Both the position numbers and the translations under genes were made by a program. The notes under the pieces were generated by a model. That model did no database searches. It was not told the DNA's origin and saw only the letters and a list, made by a program, of their open reading frames with translations. Below, piece after piece: positions 16,858 through 26,531 of a DNA stretch of 64,000 bases (position 1 is its first letter; every line of letters begins with the position of its first letter). Source of the DNA: Mangrovimonas sp. ST2L15 (GTDB taxonomy: Bacteria > Bacteroidota > Bacteroidia > Flavobacteriales > Flavobacteriaceae); contig NZ_LBIQ01000030.1 of the NCBI RefSeq assembly GCF_001280515.1, forward strand, positions 992,001 to 1,056,000. The letters run 5' to 3'.

Positions 16858-18528
16858 ATGATAAAACGATTTACTGCCATTTTTTTGCTTTGTATCTTTG
16901 TGTTGGCCTGTAAAAATGAGCCAAAAAAAGAAAATGTCGAGACTATGGCTAAGGTAGAAACCCCATTTGTATGGGAGGGAGCCAATATTTACTTTTTGTT
17001 GACAGATCGCTTTAATAATGGTGATGCTTCCAATGATGTCAATTTTGATAGAACCAAAGAAACGGCAGTGCTTCGTGGTTTCGAAGGGGGAGATATCAAA
17101 GGGGTGATTCAAAAAATTAAAGATGGATATTTTACTGATCTGGGTATCAATGCCATTTGGTTAACTCCAATTGTAGAGCAAATTCATGGTGCTACTGATG
17201 AAGGAACTGGGGCTACCTATGGTTACCATGGATATTGGACGAAAGATTGGACCTCTTTAGACCCTAATTTTGGAACAGAAGAAGATTTAAAGAAAATGAT
17301 CCAATTGGCCCATGCCAAAGGAATCAGAGTGTTGCTTGATGCTGTTATTAATCATACCGGACCGGTTACTGATAAAGACCCTGTTTGGCCAGATGAATGG
17401 GTTAGAACAGGACCAGCATGTTCCTTTGATTCTTTTGATGGTACAGTGAGCTGTACCTTGGTTGAAAATTTGCCAGATGTTAAAACAGAAAGCAACGAAT
17501 TGGTAGAGTTGCCTCCGCAATTGGTAGAAAAATGGAAAGCGGAAGGAAGATATGAGCAAGAGGTAGCAGAACTAACAACTTTTTTTGACCAGACAGGATT
17601 GCCAAAATCGCCACGGTTTTACATAATGAAATGGTTGGCAGATTATATTACAAAGTACGGAATTGATGGGTATCGAGTAGATACGGTTAAACATACCGAG
17701 CCTTATGTGTGGCAAGAATTTAAAAAAGTATGTGATTCAGCTTTTTCTCAATGGAAAACAGAACATCCAGATTTAGTGTTGGATGCCAATGATTTCTATT
17801 TGGTTGGTGAAGTGTATAATTACAATATTAGTCATACAACCGCTTTTGATTTTGGCGATAGAAAAGTAAATTATTTTGATAGTGCCTTCAATAGTTTAAT
17901 CAATTTTGAAATTAAATGGAATGCAGCCCAAATGTCTTATGAGGATATGTTTTCTAAGTACAATCAGATTCTTCAAAATGACTTAAAGGGTTATGGTGTT
18001 TTAAATTATTTGACTTCCCATGATGATGGAGCACCCTTTGATAAGGAAAGGAGTAAGCCTTATGAGGCAGCAAATAAGTTATTGTTGTGTCCTGGAACTT
18101 CTCAGGTTTATTATGGGGATGAATCAGCACGACCTTTGATTGTAGAAGGCGCCAACGGTGATGCTAATTTACGCTCCAATATGAATTGGGAAGCTATTCA
18201 AAACAATCCAGAAACTCAGGCCGTTTTAAAGCATTGGCAAAAATTGGGGACATTTAGGGCAAACCATCCAGCAATAGGAGCTGGGGTTCATCAAATGATT
18301 TCTCAAAGCCCTTATGTATTCTCCAGAAATTTTGTTCAAGGCGATTACAAAGATGAAGTACTCATCGGATTAGATCTGCCAACGGGAGAAAAGGTACTGG
18401 ATGTAGCGCAAGTGTTTGATAATGGAGCCGTTCTTCATGAGGCGTATTCAGATCAAATCGTAGAAGTAAAAGAAGGAAAAGTAACAATAAATTCAGAGGC
18501 AACCATCGTGTTGCTTGAAAAACAATAG
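16858..18528 (+). CDS. GH13 alpha-amylase lipoprotein, MalS-like
   Basis: Lipoprotein of about 556 residues. The ATG at 16858 is chosen over a TTG at 16846, which lies inside the previous gene; it gives the signal MIKRFTAIFLLCIFVLAC. Catalytic regions are LLDAVINHTG, GYRVDTVKH with nucleophile Asp275, LVGEVYN with acid/base Glu318, and LTSHDDG with Asp389. The long insert between regions I and II (LPDVKTESNELVELPPQL) and the DKDPVWPDEW segment resemble the E. coli periplasmic amylase MalS. It would cut maltodextrins in the periplasm. The gap to the preceding gene is 4 bp. The subfamily is a judgement by eye. Confidence 0.9.
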   Translation: MIKRFTAIFLLCIFVLACKNEPKKENVETMAKVETPFVWEGANIYFLLTDRFNNGDASNDVNFDRTKETAVLRGFEGGDIKGVIQKIKDGYFTDLGINAIWLTPIVEQIHGATDEGTGATYGYHGYWTKDWTSLDPNFGTEEDLKKMIQLAHAKGIRVLLDAVINHTGPVTDKDPVWPDEWVRTGPACSFDSFDGTVSCTLVENLPDVKTESNELVELPPQLVEKWKAEGRYEQEVAELTTFFDQTGLPKSPRFYIMKWLADYITKYGIDGYRVDTVKHTEPYVWQEFKKVCDSAFSQWKTEHPDLVLDANDFYLVGEVYNYNISHTTAFDFGDRKVNYFDSAFNSLINFEIKWNAAQMSYEDMFSKYNQILQNDLKGYGVLNYLTSHDDGAPFDKERSKPYEAANKLLLCPGTSQVYYGDESARPLIVEGANGDANLRSNMNWEAIQNNPETQAVLKHWQKLGTFRANHPAIGAGVHQMISQSPYVFSRNFVQGDYKDEVLIGLDLPTGEKVLDVAQVFDNGAVLHEAYSDQIVEVKEGKVTINSEATIVLLEKQ

Positions 18529-18529
18529 T

Positions 18530-20644
18530 ATGAAATATTTTTCAATGTTCCTGTTGACAATCCTTTTATCGGCTTGCCAAACAGAAGAAAAACAAGAAGT
18601 CTATAAGGTCTCATCTCCAAATAAGGAAATTGAAGTTGGCTTTGGTTTGTCCAAGTCAGGAGAGGCCTATTACTCTGTTGTGTTTAATAAAAAAGTGATT
18701 GTGGACACGTCATCATTGGGCTTCGATTTTACAAATACCAAATCGTTCAATGATAGTTTGATGGTTGTCAATACAGAAACCAAATCTTTTAATGAGACGT
18801 GGCAAATGCCTTGGGGTGAACAATTGGATGTTGTAAACCATTATAATGAATTGAAAATACAACTGGAGGAAACATCATCTTTAAAGAGAAAAATGAATTT
18901 AATTTTTAAAGTCTATGATGATGGTATCGGTTTTAGATATGAATTTCCGGAACAAGAAAATTTCAAGGAAGCCCTGATTTCCGAAGAGAATACAGAATTC
19001 AACTTAAATGAAGATTATAAAACCTTCTGGATTCCAGGAGATTGGGATATCTATGAGCATCTTTATAACACGACTAAGTTATCTCAAGTGGATGCCATAA
19101 GTAAAAGAAACCATCCCAATTTAGCGCAAACACATATTCCGAATAATGCCGTAAACACTCCTGTTACAATGGTAGGTTCAGATGGAACACATTTAAGTTT
19201 TCACGAGGCAGCCTTGGTTGATTTTTCTGGAATGACACTGCAGGTGGATACAGAAAATTTAGATTTAAAAAGTGTTTTGGTAGGAAGTGAGAATACCGAG
19301 TATAAGGTAAAAAAAATAGTACCTTTTGAAACGCCATGGAGAACCATTCAAATTACTAAAGATGCTCCTTCTTTAATTGAATCTCGATTGATTGTAAACT
19401 TGAATGAACCGAATAAAATAGGTGATGTGTCTTGGTTTACACCTATGAAATATACAGGAGTTTGGTGGGAAATGCATTTGGGAAAATCTTCTTGGGATTA
19501 TGGTATGACTCAGGATATGAGCACTTGGACCGAAGGAGGTAAATCAAATGGAACTCATGGGGCTACTACCGCAAATGTGAAAAATTATATTGATTTCTCA
19601 GCTAAGAATAATATAGGTGGTGTTTTGGTAGAGGGATGGAACACAGGTTGGGAACATTGGATAGGATTTGAAGATAGGGAAGGTGTTTTTGACTTTGTAA
19701 CGCCCTACCCAGATTATGATATTGAAGAGGTGGTGAGATATGGAAAAGAAAAGGGTGTACAAGTGATCATGCATCATGAAACATCTGCGGCCACTGAAAC
19801 TTATACCAAGCAACAAGATACTGCCTATGCACTTATGCAAAGTTTAGGGATGCATGCCGTTAAGACGGGATATGTCGGGAAAATTTTACCCAAGGGAGAA
19901 TATCATCATGGTCAATATATGGTGAATCATTACAACAATGCTGTTATAAAAGCTGCAGGTTATCAAGTGGCCATCAATGCGCATGAACCAATAAAAGCAA
20001 CTGGTTTGAGAAGAACTTACCCGAACACTATTTCAAGGGAAGGTTTGCGTGGACAGGAATTTAATGCTTGGGCTACTGATGGAGGTAATCCACCAGAACA
20101 TCTACCTATTGTTGCATTTACTAGGATGTTAGCTGGACCTATTGATTATACACCTGGAATATTTGATATTAAATTTGATGATTATAAAAAGGATAATCAA
20201 GTCAATACAACGTTGGGACAGCAATTGGCCTTGTATGTAGTAATCTACAGTCCGGTTCAAATGGCCGCAGATTTAGTGGAACATTATGAGTCTAGACCAG
20301 ATGCTTTACAATTTATCAAAGATGTAGGTGTGGATTGGGAAGTAACCGATGTCTTGGATGGAGCAGTGGGTGATTTTGTTGTTATTGCTAGAAAAGAGCG
20401 ACAAACGGGGAACTGGTTTGTTGGAGGTATTACCGATGAAAATTCGAGAACAATCGACTTGGATTTTAGTTTCCTTGAAGAGGGTGTAACATATAAAGCC
20501 TCTATTTATAAAGATGGAAAAGATGCTCATTGGGATACAAACCCTACTTCTTTAGAGATTGAACACATGGAGATTACCAAAGATTCTAAAATGACTTTGG
20601 ATTTGGCTGAGGGTGGCGGATTTGCCATAAGCCTTATGAAATAA
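18530..20644 (+). CDS. susB: GH97 alpha-glucosidase lipoprotein (SusB-like, inverting type)
   Basis: Lipoprotein of 704 residues that releases glucose from maltooligosaccharides. ATG at 18530, one base after the previous stop, gives the signal ending LLSAC. The four glutamates known from SusB occur at the same relative spacing: Glu417 (HHETSAATE), Glu486 (NAHEPIKATG), Glu504 and Glu510 (SREGLRGQE), that is 69, 18 and 6 residues apart as in SusB 439/508/526/532. This identifies the inverting, calcium-dependent GH97a group rather than the retaining alpha-galactosidase-type members. It is the last gene of the operon and is followed directly by a terminator. Confidence 0.95.
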   Translation: MKYFSMFLLTILLSACQTEEKQEVYKVSSPNKEIEVGFGLSKSGEAYYSVVFNKKVIVDTSSLGFDFTNTKSFNDSLMVVNTETKSFNETWQMPWGEQLDVVNHYNELKIQLEETSSLKRKMNLIFKVYDDGIGFRYEFPEQENFKEALISEENTEFNLNEDYKTFWIPGDWDIYEHLYNTTKLSQVDAISKRNHPNLAQTHIPNNAVNTPVTMVGSDGTHLSFHEAALVDFSGMTLQVDTENLDLKSVLVGSENTEYKVKKIVPFETPWRTIQITKDAPSLIESRLIVNLNEPNKIGDVSWFTPMKYTGVWWEMHLGKSSWDYGMTQDMSTWTEGGKSNGTHGATTANVKNYIDFSAKNNIGGVLVEGWNTGWEHWIGFEDREGVFDFVTPYPDYDIEEVVRYGKEKGVQVIMHHETSAATETYTKQQDTAYALMQSLGMHAVKTGYVGKILPKGEYHHGQYMVNHYNNAVIKAAGYQVAINAHEPIKATGLRRTYPNTISREGLRGQEFNAWATDGGNPPEHLPIVAFTRMLAGPIDYTPGIFDIKFDDYKKDNQVNTTLGQQLALYVVIYSPVQMAADLVEHYESRPDALQFIKDVGVDWEVTDVLDGAVGDFVVIARKERQTGNWFVGGITDENSRTIDLDFSFLEEGVTYKASIYKDGKDAHWDTNPTSLEIEHMEITKDSKMTLDLAEGGGFAISLMK

Positions 20645-20646
20645 AT

Positions 20647-20675
20647 AAAAGCTCCGAAAGGGGCTTTTATCTTTT
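20647..20675. terminator. Bidirectional intrinsic terminator
   Basis: AAAAGCTCC (20647-20655), a GAAA tetraloop and GGGGCTTTT (20660-20668) form a nine-pair stem with one G-T pair, followed by ATCTTTTT. The stem lies between the ends of two convergent genes and is flanked by A-rich and T-rich tracts, so it can serve both strands. The stop codon of the leftward gene lies inside it. Confidence 0.85.
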
Positions 20676-23600
20676 TAGGGAGAAGTGTCCTCGATATGTT
20701 TCTCCACTTATTCTAGTGACCAGAAACCAGTAATCATTAGAAGGCATATTATGACCGTTGTATGTGCCATCCCATCCCCAATCTGAACCTTTGAAAGTAG
20801 TAAGTAACTTGCCGTACCTATCAAAAATTATAACCTCCAAGCCAGGTTCAGTCTCGGCACCGTAAATTTGCCAAAAATCATTTTGACCATCGTCGTTGGG
20901 GGTGAAAAAACTGGGGTAATTCATAAGATATACTACTTCAGTAACTAGGCCACAACCATTTTTATCTCTGACGTAAACCGTATATTCACCAGGAAGCAGA
21001 TTTCCAAAGAAATGGGAGTCTTGAAAGTTGAGACCATCAATAGAATATTCATAGTCACCAAATCCGGAGACTGTTATCTCAATAGTATTGTTGTTTACTG
21101 TCCAGTCTGTAGTCTCAACGGATTCTATTGTGGCAATGCTTGAAGAGAAAACTGTGAAAGTTTTAGTACTATCACAATAAAAGTCTCCAAAATTATTTGA
21201 GACCGTCACGGTATATTCACCTGAATCAGTTACCACGATGCTGGGTGTTGACTGGCCTGTAGACCATAAATAGGCGTCATATCCCTGGTCTGCCTGCAAC
21301 ATGATTGAGCTTCCATCACAAACCATAATATTTTCGGAATCACTCAAAGAAGGTGGATAGCCTACAATAATTTGAAAGGAGGTCGTACCATGACAAATTT
21401 CAAGTGTATTATGTACCACACGAACATATATGGTTTGGGGGCTGGTTGTATTCGTAAACGTTGTTGAAATGGGATTATTACCCGTATCTGCATCACTCTG
21501 GGATAAATGATAGGTAACCGTGTAATTTTCTGGATTTTGATTCCCTAGAACTTGAAAAGTCTGTTGAGTTAAATCAAACTGGCCTGTTGTAGAACCATTT
21601 TCATTGCAAATCACTATATCGTCTGGAGTAAAAACACTAACTACGGGGACCAAATCCTCTAAATTCACGATGGTGTTCTCGATACTCCCACAGGCATCCT
21701 CTACTTTAATCTCATAGGTGCCAGGAGGAAGATCGGTAAAAATGTTATCTTCTCCATTATCTATCAGAAAGGGTGAAACAATACTAAAATTATAGGGTGC
21801 AATCCCAATAACATCCACAAGGATATCAGAATTTCCAGAAGATCCATCACAGTTTAAATTGAAAACATCTTGAATAATCAAATCCTGTGAAATTTCAAAT
21901 TCCGCAAAAATATCTAAACAAAAGGCATTTGGATTAGGGTTGTTATACACTTTAAATGCTTTAACAAGTCTAAAAGTCCCGGTCAAAAAGATGTTATAAA
22001 TCATTTCCTCATTTTGCATTTGAATAGCATTGTCTGTGTTGGGCATATCACCTTCTGTATAGGGTACTCCTGTATCAGGGTGTCCCCAAGTATCAGTTTC
22101 TGGGAAATATTTTTGAAACCAATAAGTAATTGAATGGATGGAATTATTGGTCTCAAAAACACCTACATCAAAGGAACCACAGTTTACATTCAAATTATAA
22201 ATGTTAGGTGTGGTGTAATAGGTGGGTACGAAAATGTTTAAATCATCAATGTTGCCACATTCATCGGTAATTTGTACCACGTAGTCTCCAGCAGCCAATT
22301 GATTTGTGTAAAAAATACCAATAGTATTTATTTGAGCGCTAAAGTCATATGGTAAGGCTTCAGAAAATTCTGGTGGAGCTTGAAGTATTAAAATGGATGC
22401 AATATCTGCTACAGGACTAAAAATCCTCAAAGTTCCTGTTTCTGTTTCGCAATTTGGCGTGGTATAAATAATCGGTTCCACGACACTAGCTTCTGGAATT
22501 GTAAATTCAATTTCATATTCATCACCACATTCGTCAATAACTAAAATTATGTAGTCACCCATCGGTAAATTTTCTACTGTCAAAGAGCTGCCGTCACTTG
22601 AAATAAATTCTGAAACATCAAAAGGAAGGGTTTCATCAAAGGCGTCTGGTGCCACAATAATACTGGCAGATACCATTTTCCTAGTTGGAATTTTAATAAG
22701 AATACTGCCAGATGAGACGCCACAGCCACTATCCATAGGCACCACAATAGGGTCTATTAAAATTTCCTCCAAAGTGAAGGTGAGACTGGCTGTACGCCCA
22801 CAACTATCTTCTACTTCAACGGTGTAGGATCCATAGGGTAAGTCAGCATCCATGTCATCAGGATGTACCCCATTTTCGGTAAAAGGACCGGGATGCATAC
22901 TGTTGTACTCGTTGGGATCAAATCCGTCAGGGTAATCTGTAATCTCCATGGTATAGGGAGGGGTGATTTGCGATGTAATGACCGAAAAACTTCTACCGCA
23001 TTCACTTCTAAATGGGGCAATAACAATAAGGGGTTCAGGTAAAATGGTGTCATTAAGATTGGCTAGATTACCACATCCATCCTCTACGACAATATCAATT
23101 TCAAATTCTTGGTGTTCAAAAATTCCAATAGTTTGGGAAGCAAGGGTTCCTAATCCATCTCCATTGCTTATTGTTTGATTATAGGTGACGCTTGGAGATC
23201 CATCGGGTGGGTAAACCGTGTATGTAATTTGAAGGGGATAAGATATTTGGCTTCCCTCATCAGGGTATATTTGATTCAAAATGTCAATTTCATCACAGCT
23301 CGCAAATATTGCGGGAAGTGATACATCATCTATATTCAAACTATTGGTGCCTAAAACAACAGTAAATGTTTTTGTAAGTGCATTTCCACAATCGTCATTT
23401 ACTCTAACTACATAGGTGCCTACTGGAAGATTGTTGAAAATGTTTGAGGATTGTGTAGGAGCTGTGATGGGCCCCGATATGATTTCATAGGTTACTGGGT
23501 TCCCAGAAAGTACTATAATTTCAAGGTTAGCGGTTGTACAATTGTTGGAATAAAACTGAGTGATTTCATAATCTAATGCTGTTGTTGCGTTAGCAATAGT

Positions 23601-23945
23601 GGCATCGTCCTGTTGTGTGCCTTGTTCGTTATTCAACGTTTGTGTGGCAATTACTAGATAATCGCCCGACTCCAAGTTATTGAAGGCGTTGTTAGAAGTT
23701 TGGGCTATAGGCGTTCCAACATCAGGATATTCATATAAGGTATATAGAATAGTTGAACCAGCCGTTGTTCCTGACACGGTCATTTGAATGGAGCCATTTC
23801 CTGAGCAAGTTTCGTCAGTTGTTGAAACCGAAAAGTTGAAGTCAGATAATTGAGAATGTCCTATTTGGGCAATAAAAAATATGACCCCTAATAAAAACCA
23901 TTTGTTTTGGGGATAGAAAAATCTTATCTGATGAGGTATTTTCAT
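20667..23945 (-). CDS. Type IX-secreted repeat protein with gliding-type (type B) C-terminal sorting domain
   Basis: Secreted protein of 1092 residues. A signal peptide lies near the N-terminus (VIFFIAQIGHSQ, about 21-32). The body has repeated modules ending in a Gly-x-Tyr-x-V then Asp/Glu-x-Cys-Gly pattern, for example VGTYVVRVNDDCG (about 175-187), YGSYTVEVEDSCG (about 371-383), MGDYIILVIDECG (about 462-474) and AGDYVVQITDECG (about 552-564), as in SprB-like adhesins. The C-terminal part, FFTPNDDGQNDFWQI to GHFSLKR, is the gliding-motility-associated type B sorting domain of the type IX system. It is convergent with the GH97 gene and has no catalytic domain that I recognise. Adhesion or glycan contact is likely but unproven. 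Confidence 0.88.
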   Translation of the reverse strand: MKIPHQIRFFYPQNKWFLLGVIFFIAQIGHSQLSDFNFSVSTTDETCSGNGSIQMTVSGTTAGSTILYTLYEYPDVGTPIAQTSNNAFNNLESGDYLVIATQTLNNEQGTQQDDATIANATTALDYEITQFYSNNCTTANLEIIVLSGNPVTYEIISGPITAPTQSSNIFNNLPVGTYVVRVNDDCGNALTKTFTVVLGTNSLNIDDVSLPAIFASCDEIDILNQIYPDEGSQISYPLQITYTVYPPDGSPSVTYNQTISNGDGLGTLASQTIGIFEHQEFEIDIVVEDGCGNLANLNDTILPEPLIVIAPFRSECGRSFSVITSQITPPYTMEITDYPDGFDPNEYNSMHPGPFTENGVHPDDMDADLPYGSYTVEVEDSCGRTASLTFTLEEILIDPIVVPMDSGCGVSSGSILIKIPTRKMVSASIIVAPDAFDETLPFDVSEFISSDGSSLTVENLPMGDYIILVIDECGDEYEIEFTIPEASVVEPIIYTTPNCETETGTLRIFSPVADIASILILQAPPEFSEALPYDFSAQINTIGIFYTNQLAAGDYVVQITDECGNIDDLNIFVPTYYTTPNIYNLNVNCGSFDVGVFETNNSIHSITYWFQKYFPETDTWGHPDTGVPYTEGDMPNTDNAIQMQNEEMIYNIFLTGTFRLVKAFKVYNNPNPNAFCLDIFAEFEISQDLIIQDVFNLNCDGSSGNSDILVDVIGIAPYNFSIVSPFLIDNGEDNIFTDLPPGTYEIKVEDACGSIENTIVNLEDLVPVVSVFTPDDIVICNENGSTTGQFDLTQQTFQVLGNQNPENYTVTYHLSQSDADTGNNPISTTFTNTTSPQTIYVRVVHNTLEICHGTTSFQIIVGYPPSLSDSENIMVCDGSSIMLQADQGYDAYLWSTGQSTPSIVVTDSGEYTVTVSNNFGDFYCDSTKTFTVFSSSIATIESVETTDWTVNNNTIEITVSGFGDYEYSIDGLNFQDSHFFGNLLPGEYTVYVRDKNGCGLVTEVVYLMNYPSFFTPNDDGQNDFWQIYGAETEPGLEVIIFDRYGKLLTTFKGSDWGWDGTYNGHNMPSNDYWFLVTRISGETYRGHFSLKR

Positions 23946-24125
23946 ACGAAAATTGGTTTGACAATTTAAAGAATTTGTTCATAGATTTTTAAGATTCAAC
24001 CTAGAAATTGTATTTTTTTGGGATATCGTGGGGGATGTAACCATCAAATAAGTGTGATTTGTCAAAATTTAAGTGTTAACTTCATGTTATGAATTCTGTC
24101 AAGTACCGACAAACGCTATAATTTG

Positions 24126-24133
24126 TATCTTTA
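24126..24133 (+). promoter_or_regulatory. Candidate -7 element almost touching the GAF gene start
   Basis: TATCTTTA differs from TAnnTTTG only in the last base and ends four bases before the ATG at 24138. If used, the transcript would start at or close to the start codon. No clear TTTG lies at the expected upstream distance. Confidence 0.35.
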
Positions 24134-24137
24134 TTCT

Positions 24138-26531
24138 ATGATAGACTTAAACGATAGCATTATATCACCAATGGAATTCAAAGTGAGTTTTAACAAGCTC
24201 CTTGAAAAGTACGAGCAGCTTGCAAAATCTGAAGATGCATATCTGGCTTCAAAGGCTAAGCGTATTTTGGAGGTCCAGGAACCTTATCCAGTCTTAAGAG
24301 ATGGCTTTTGTGATTTAACCCTTTTAGACACTTATCAAGATCAAATAAGGGTATTGCTGCAGGATTCATTTGCTGATGTCTTAACAGATAATGAAATCAA
24401 AACAGCTTCATTACCACTACATGATATAATTTTTAATTCGAGTGAAAGATTTAAGACCATCATTTCAGAAGCTGGTGATGATTTCGAAATATCTATTCAT
24501 AATCTGAATGCCACTGAATCTTATGTGTTGCTTTGCACCGTTGTACTTTATCATTGTTATGATATAAGCTTAAATTTCAAGCGCCCATTTTTTTATGAAA
24601 TTCCAGATGCCAATGGAATAACCAGACATTATAAGATTCTCTATAATGCCGATTTTATTGAGGTAGAAAGAAAACCTGAAACGCCGAAAATTACCGAAAA
24701 GGATTTGGATCAACTGCTGGATAACTTTGATGATTTAGATCTTTGGAAGGAGAAGTTTCCACCTAATGGATACGTGTTAAAAGGATTCGTCATTTCGAAC
24801 ATATTTGATGTGACTAATGATCAAGCTATCTCTAATATTAAATCCAGTTTGATTTCAAGGGGAGACCCATCTAAAAAGGACTTCATAGAGGATTTTGAGA
24901 ACATTTTTCAGGCATTTTTTGGTTTAAAAGATTTGAAGGTTGGCTTTTCCATATACAATAAAGAGGATGTCACTTTTGAGAGAGCATATGGGCAAACAAT
25001 GAGTAGTTATTTGCTAGATAATGAGGAGTGTATTAATTGTTCCGATTTTTTGAGTAGGTGGTCTTTCAATAGACTATTGAATGAGAAAAAATTCTTTGCT
25101 ATTTCTGATGTAGAAGCTACTTATAAGAAAAATAAAACAAAGAAAGCCTTCTTAAAACATTTACTAGAAAAGGGAGTGAAGAGTGCCATTTTTGCTCCCA
25201 TAGCAAATCAAGACGGCCTGTTGGGAGTTTTGGAATTGGTGTCCTTTACCCCTAAAGAACTGAATAGTATCAATGCGCAAAAGTTAGCAGATGTAATGCC
25301 GCACCTTGTTGATGCTGTTGAAAATGCCAAGAATGAATATGAGAACATGGTAGAGGCAGTGATTCAACAGGAATGTACCTCCATTCATCCGAGTGTGCAC
25401 TGGAAATTTAGACGAGCGGCAGAGAAGTTTATCAAAGAAAATATTATAGAAAACCGAAATACATCATTCAGTAAGATCTCCTTCGATGACGTTTATCCGT
25501 TATTTGGACAAATTGATGTGAGTGGTTCCTCCGAAGCTAGAAATCAGGCAACTCAAAAGGATTTAAAGCTTCAGCTCAATTTGGCTCTTAAGATCATTAA
25601 TGAGGCTAGAAAGGAAAAGGTTATGCCCATTTATGATCACATGGCTTTTCAAGTTCAAGAATATGTAAGTCAAATTGAAGGTGATTTTAAGGTGGATAGC
25701 GAAAGACAAATTACCCATTTCTTCAAAAAGGAAATGAGTCCGTTTTTTGAGCTTTTAAGAAAAAGTCATTCTGAGTTAAAAAATGATATCGACGATTATT
25801 TCAAGAAAATTGATGAAGATTTAGATGTCATTTATCATTACAGAAAAAATTACGATAAGACAATTCGTCTACTCAATAGAAACATGGCAAACTTGTTGGA
25901 TAGGCGGCAGTTAGGTGCTCAAGACATGTATCCGCACTTCTTTGAAAGATTTAAAACAGATGGAGTGGAGCACAATATGTATATAGGTGAATCCATAACC
26001 AAAGAAACCAGTTTTAATATCATGCACTTATATAATTTGCGTTTGTGGCAAATGCAGGTTATGTGTGAAATGGAAAATGAGTTTTATAACAACCAGCATT
26101 TGTATCCTGTAAACTTGGAAGTTGCATCAATGATTCTGGTTTTTAACCAACCATTATCCATTCGATTCAGAATGGATGAAAAACAATTTGATGTTGATGG
26201 TTCTTACAATGCCAGATATGAAGTGGTTAAAAAACGGGTGGATAAGGCCTTTATAAAGGGTACAGAACAACGGGTGACCGAAAGTGGAAAGCTTTGCATT
26301 GTATACTCTCAAAGTGAAGATGAAGAGGAATATCTAAGTTATATAAAATTCCTACAGTCAAAACATGTTTTGGGGGATGATGTACAAGTGGTTGAACTTC
26401 AGGATTTACAAGGCGTAACCGGTTTAAAAGCAATACGGGTTAGTATTCTTTATACTAACAATGAGGAAGATCAAAAAAATGGCAACTCCTTTTACACTTA
26501 TGAGGATTTGATGGAAACCATTAAATCATAA
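24138..26531 (+). CDS. GAF-domain protein, conserved in Flavobacteriia
   Basis: Cytoplasmic protein of about 797 residues without signal peptide or membrane segment. A GAF-like sensor domain can be seen at about residues 240-410 (FGLKDLKVGFSIYNKEDVTF, GVKSAIFAPI, GLLGVLELVSF). A long helical region follows (about 420-640), then a C-terminal domain that I cannot assign. No kinase, cyclase or DNA-binding motif is evident. I start at the ATG at 24138; a later ATG at 24171 (MEFKVSFNKLLE) is also plausible. The 3' end overlaps the convergent HD-PycTM gene by 34 bp. The ligand and function are unknown. Confidence 0.75.
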   Translation: MIDLNDSIISPMEFKVSFNKLLEKYEQLAKSEDAYLASKAKRILEVQEPYPVLRDGFCDLTLLDTYQDQIRVLLQDSFADVLTDNEIKTASLPLHDIIFNSSERFKTIISEAGDDFEISIHNLNATESYVLLCTVVLYHCYDISLNFKRPFFYEIPDANGITRHYKILYNADFIEVERKPETPKITEKDLDQLLDNFDDLDLWKEKFPPNGYVLKGFVISNIFDVTNDQAISNIKSSLISRGDPSKKDFIEDFENIFQAFFGLKDLKVGFSIYNKEDVTFERAYGQTMSSYLLDNEECINCSDFLSRWSFNRLLNEKKFFAISDVEATYKKNKTKKAFLKHLLEKGVKSAIFAPIANQDGLLGVLELVSFTPKELNSINAQKLADVMPHLVDAVENAKNEYENMVEAVIQQECTSIHPSVHWKFRRAAEKFIKENIIENRNTSFSKISFDDVYPLFGQIDVSGSSEARNQATQKDLKLQLNLALKIINEARKEKVMPIYDHMAFQVQEYVSQIEGDFKVDSERQITHFFKKEMSPFFELLRKSHSELKNDIDDYFKKIDEDLDVIYHYRKNYDKTIRLLNRNMANLLDRRQLGAQDMYPHFFERFKTDGVEHNMYIGESITKETSFNIMHLYNLRLWQMQVMCEMENEFYNNQHLYPVNLEVASMILVFNQPLSIRFRMDEKQFDVDGSYNARYEVVKKRVDKAFIKGTEQRVTESGKLCIVYSQSEDEEEYLSYIKFLQSKHVLGDDVQVVELQDLQGVTGLKAIRVSILYTNNEEDQKNGNSFYTYEDLMETIKS

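Noticed and set aside
26498-26531. Coding overlap suspected to be a frameshift
   Set aside because: Both convergent frames are intact to their stops, and the overlap is short, which is common in compact genomes.
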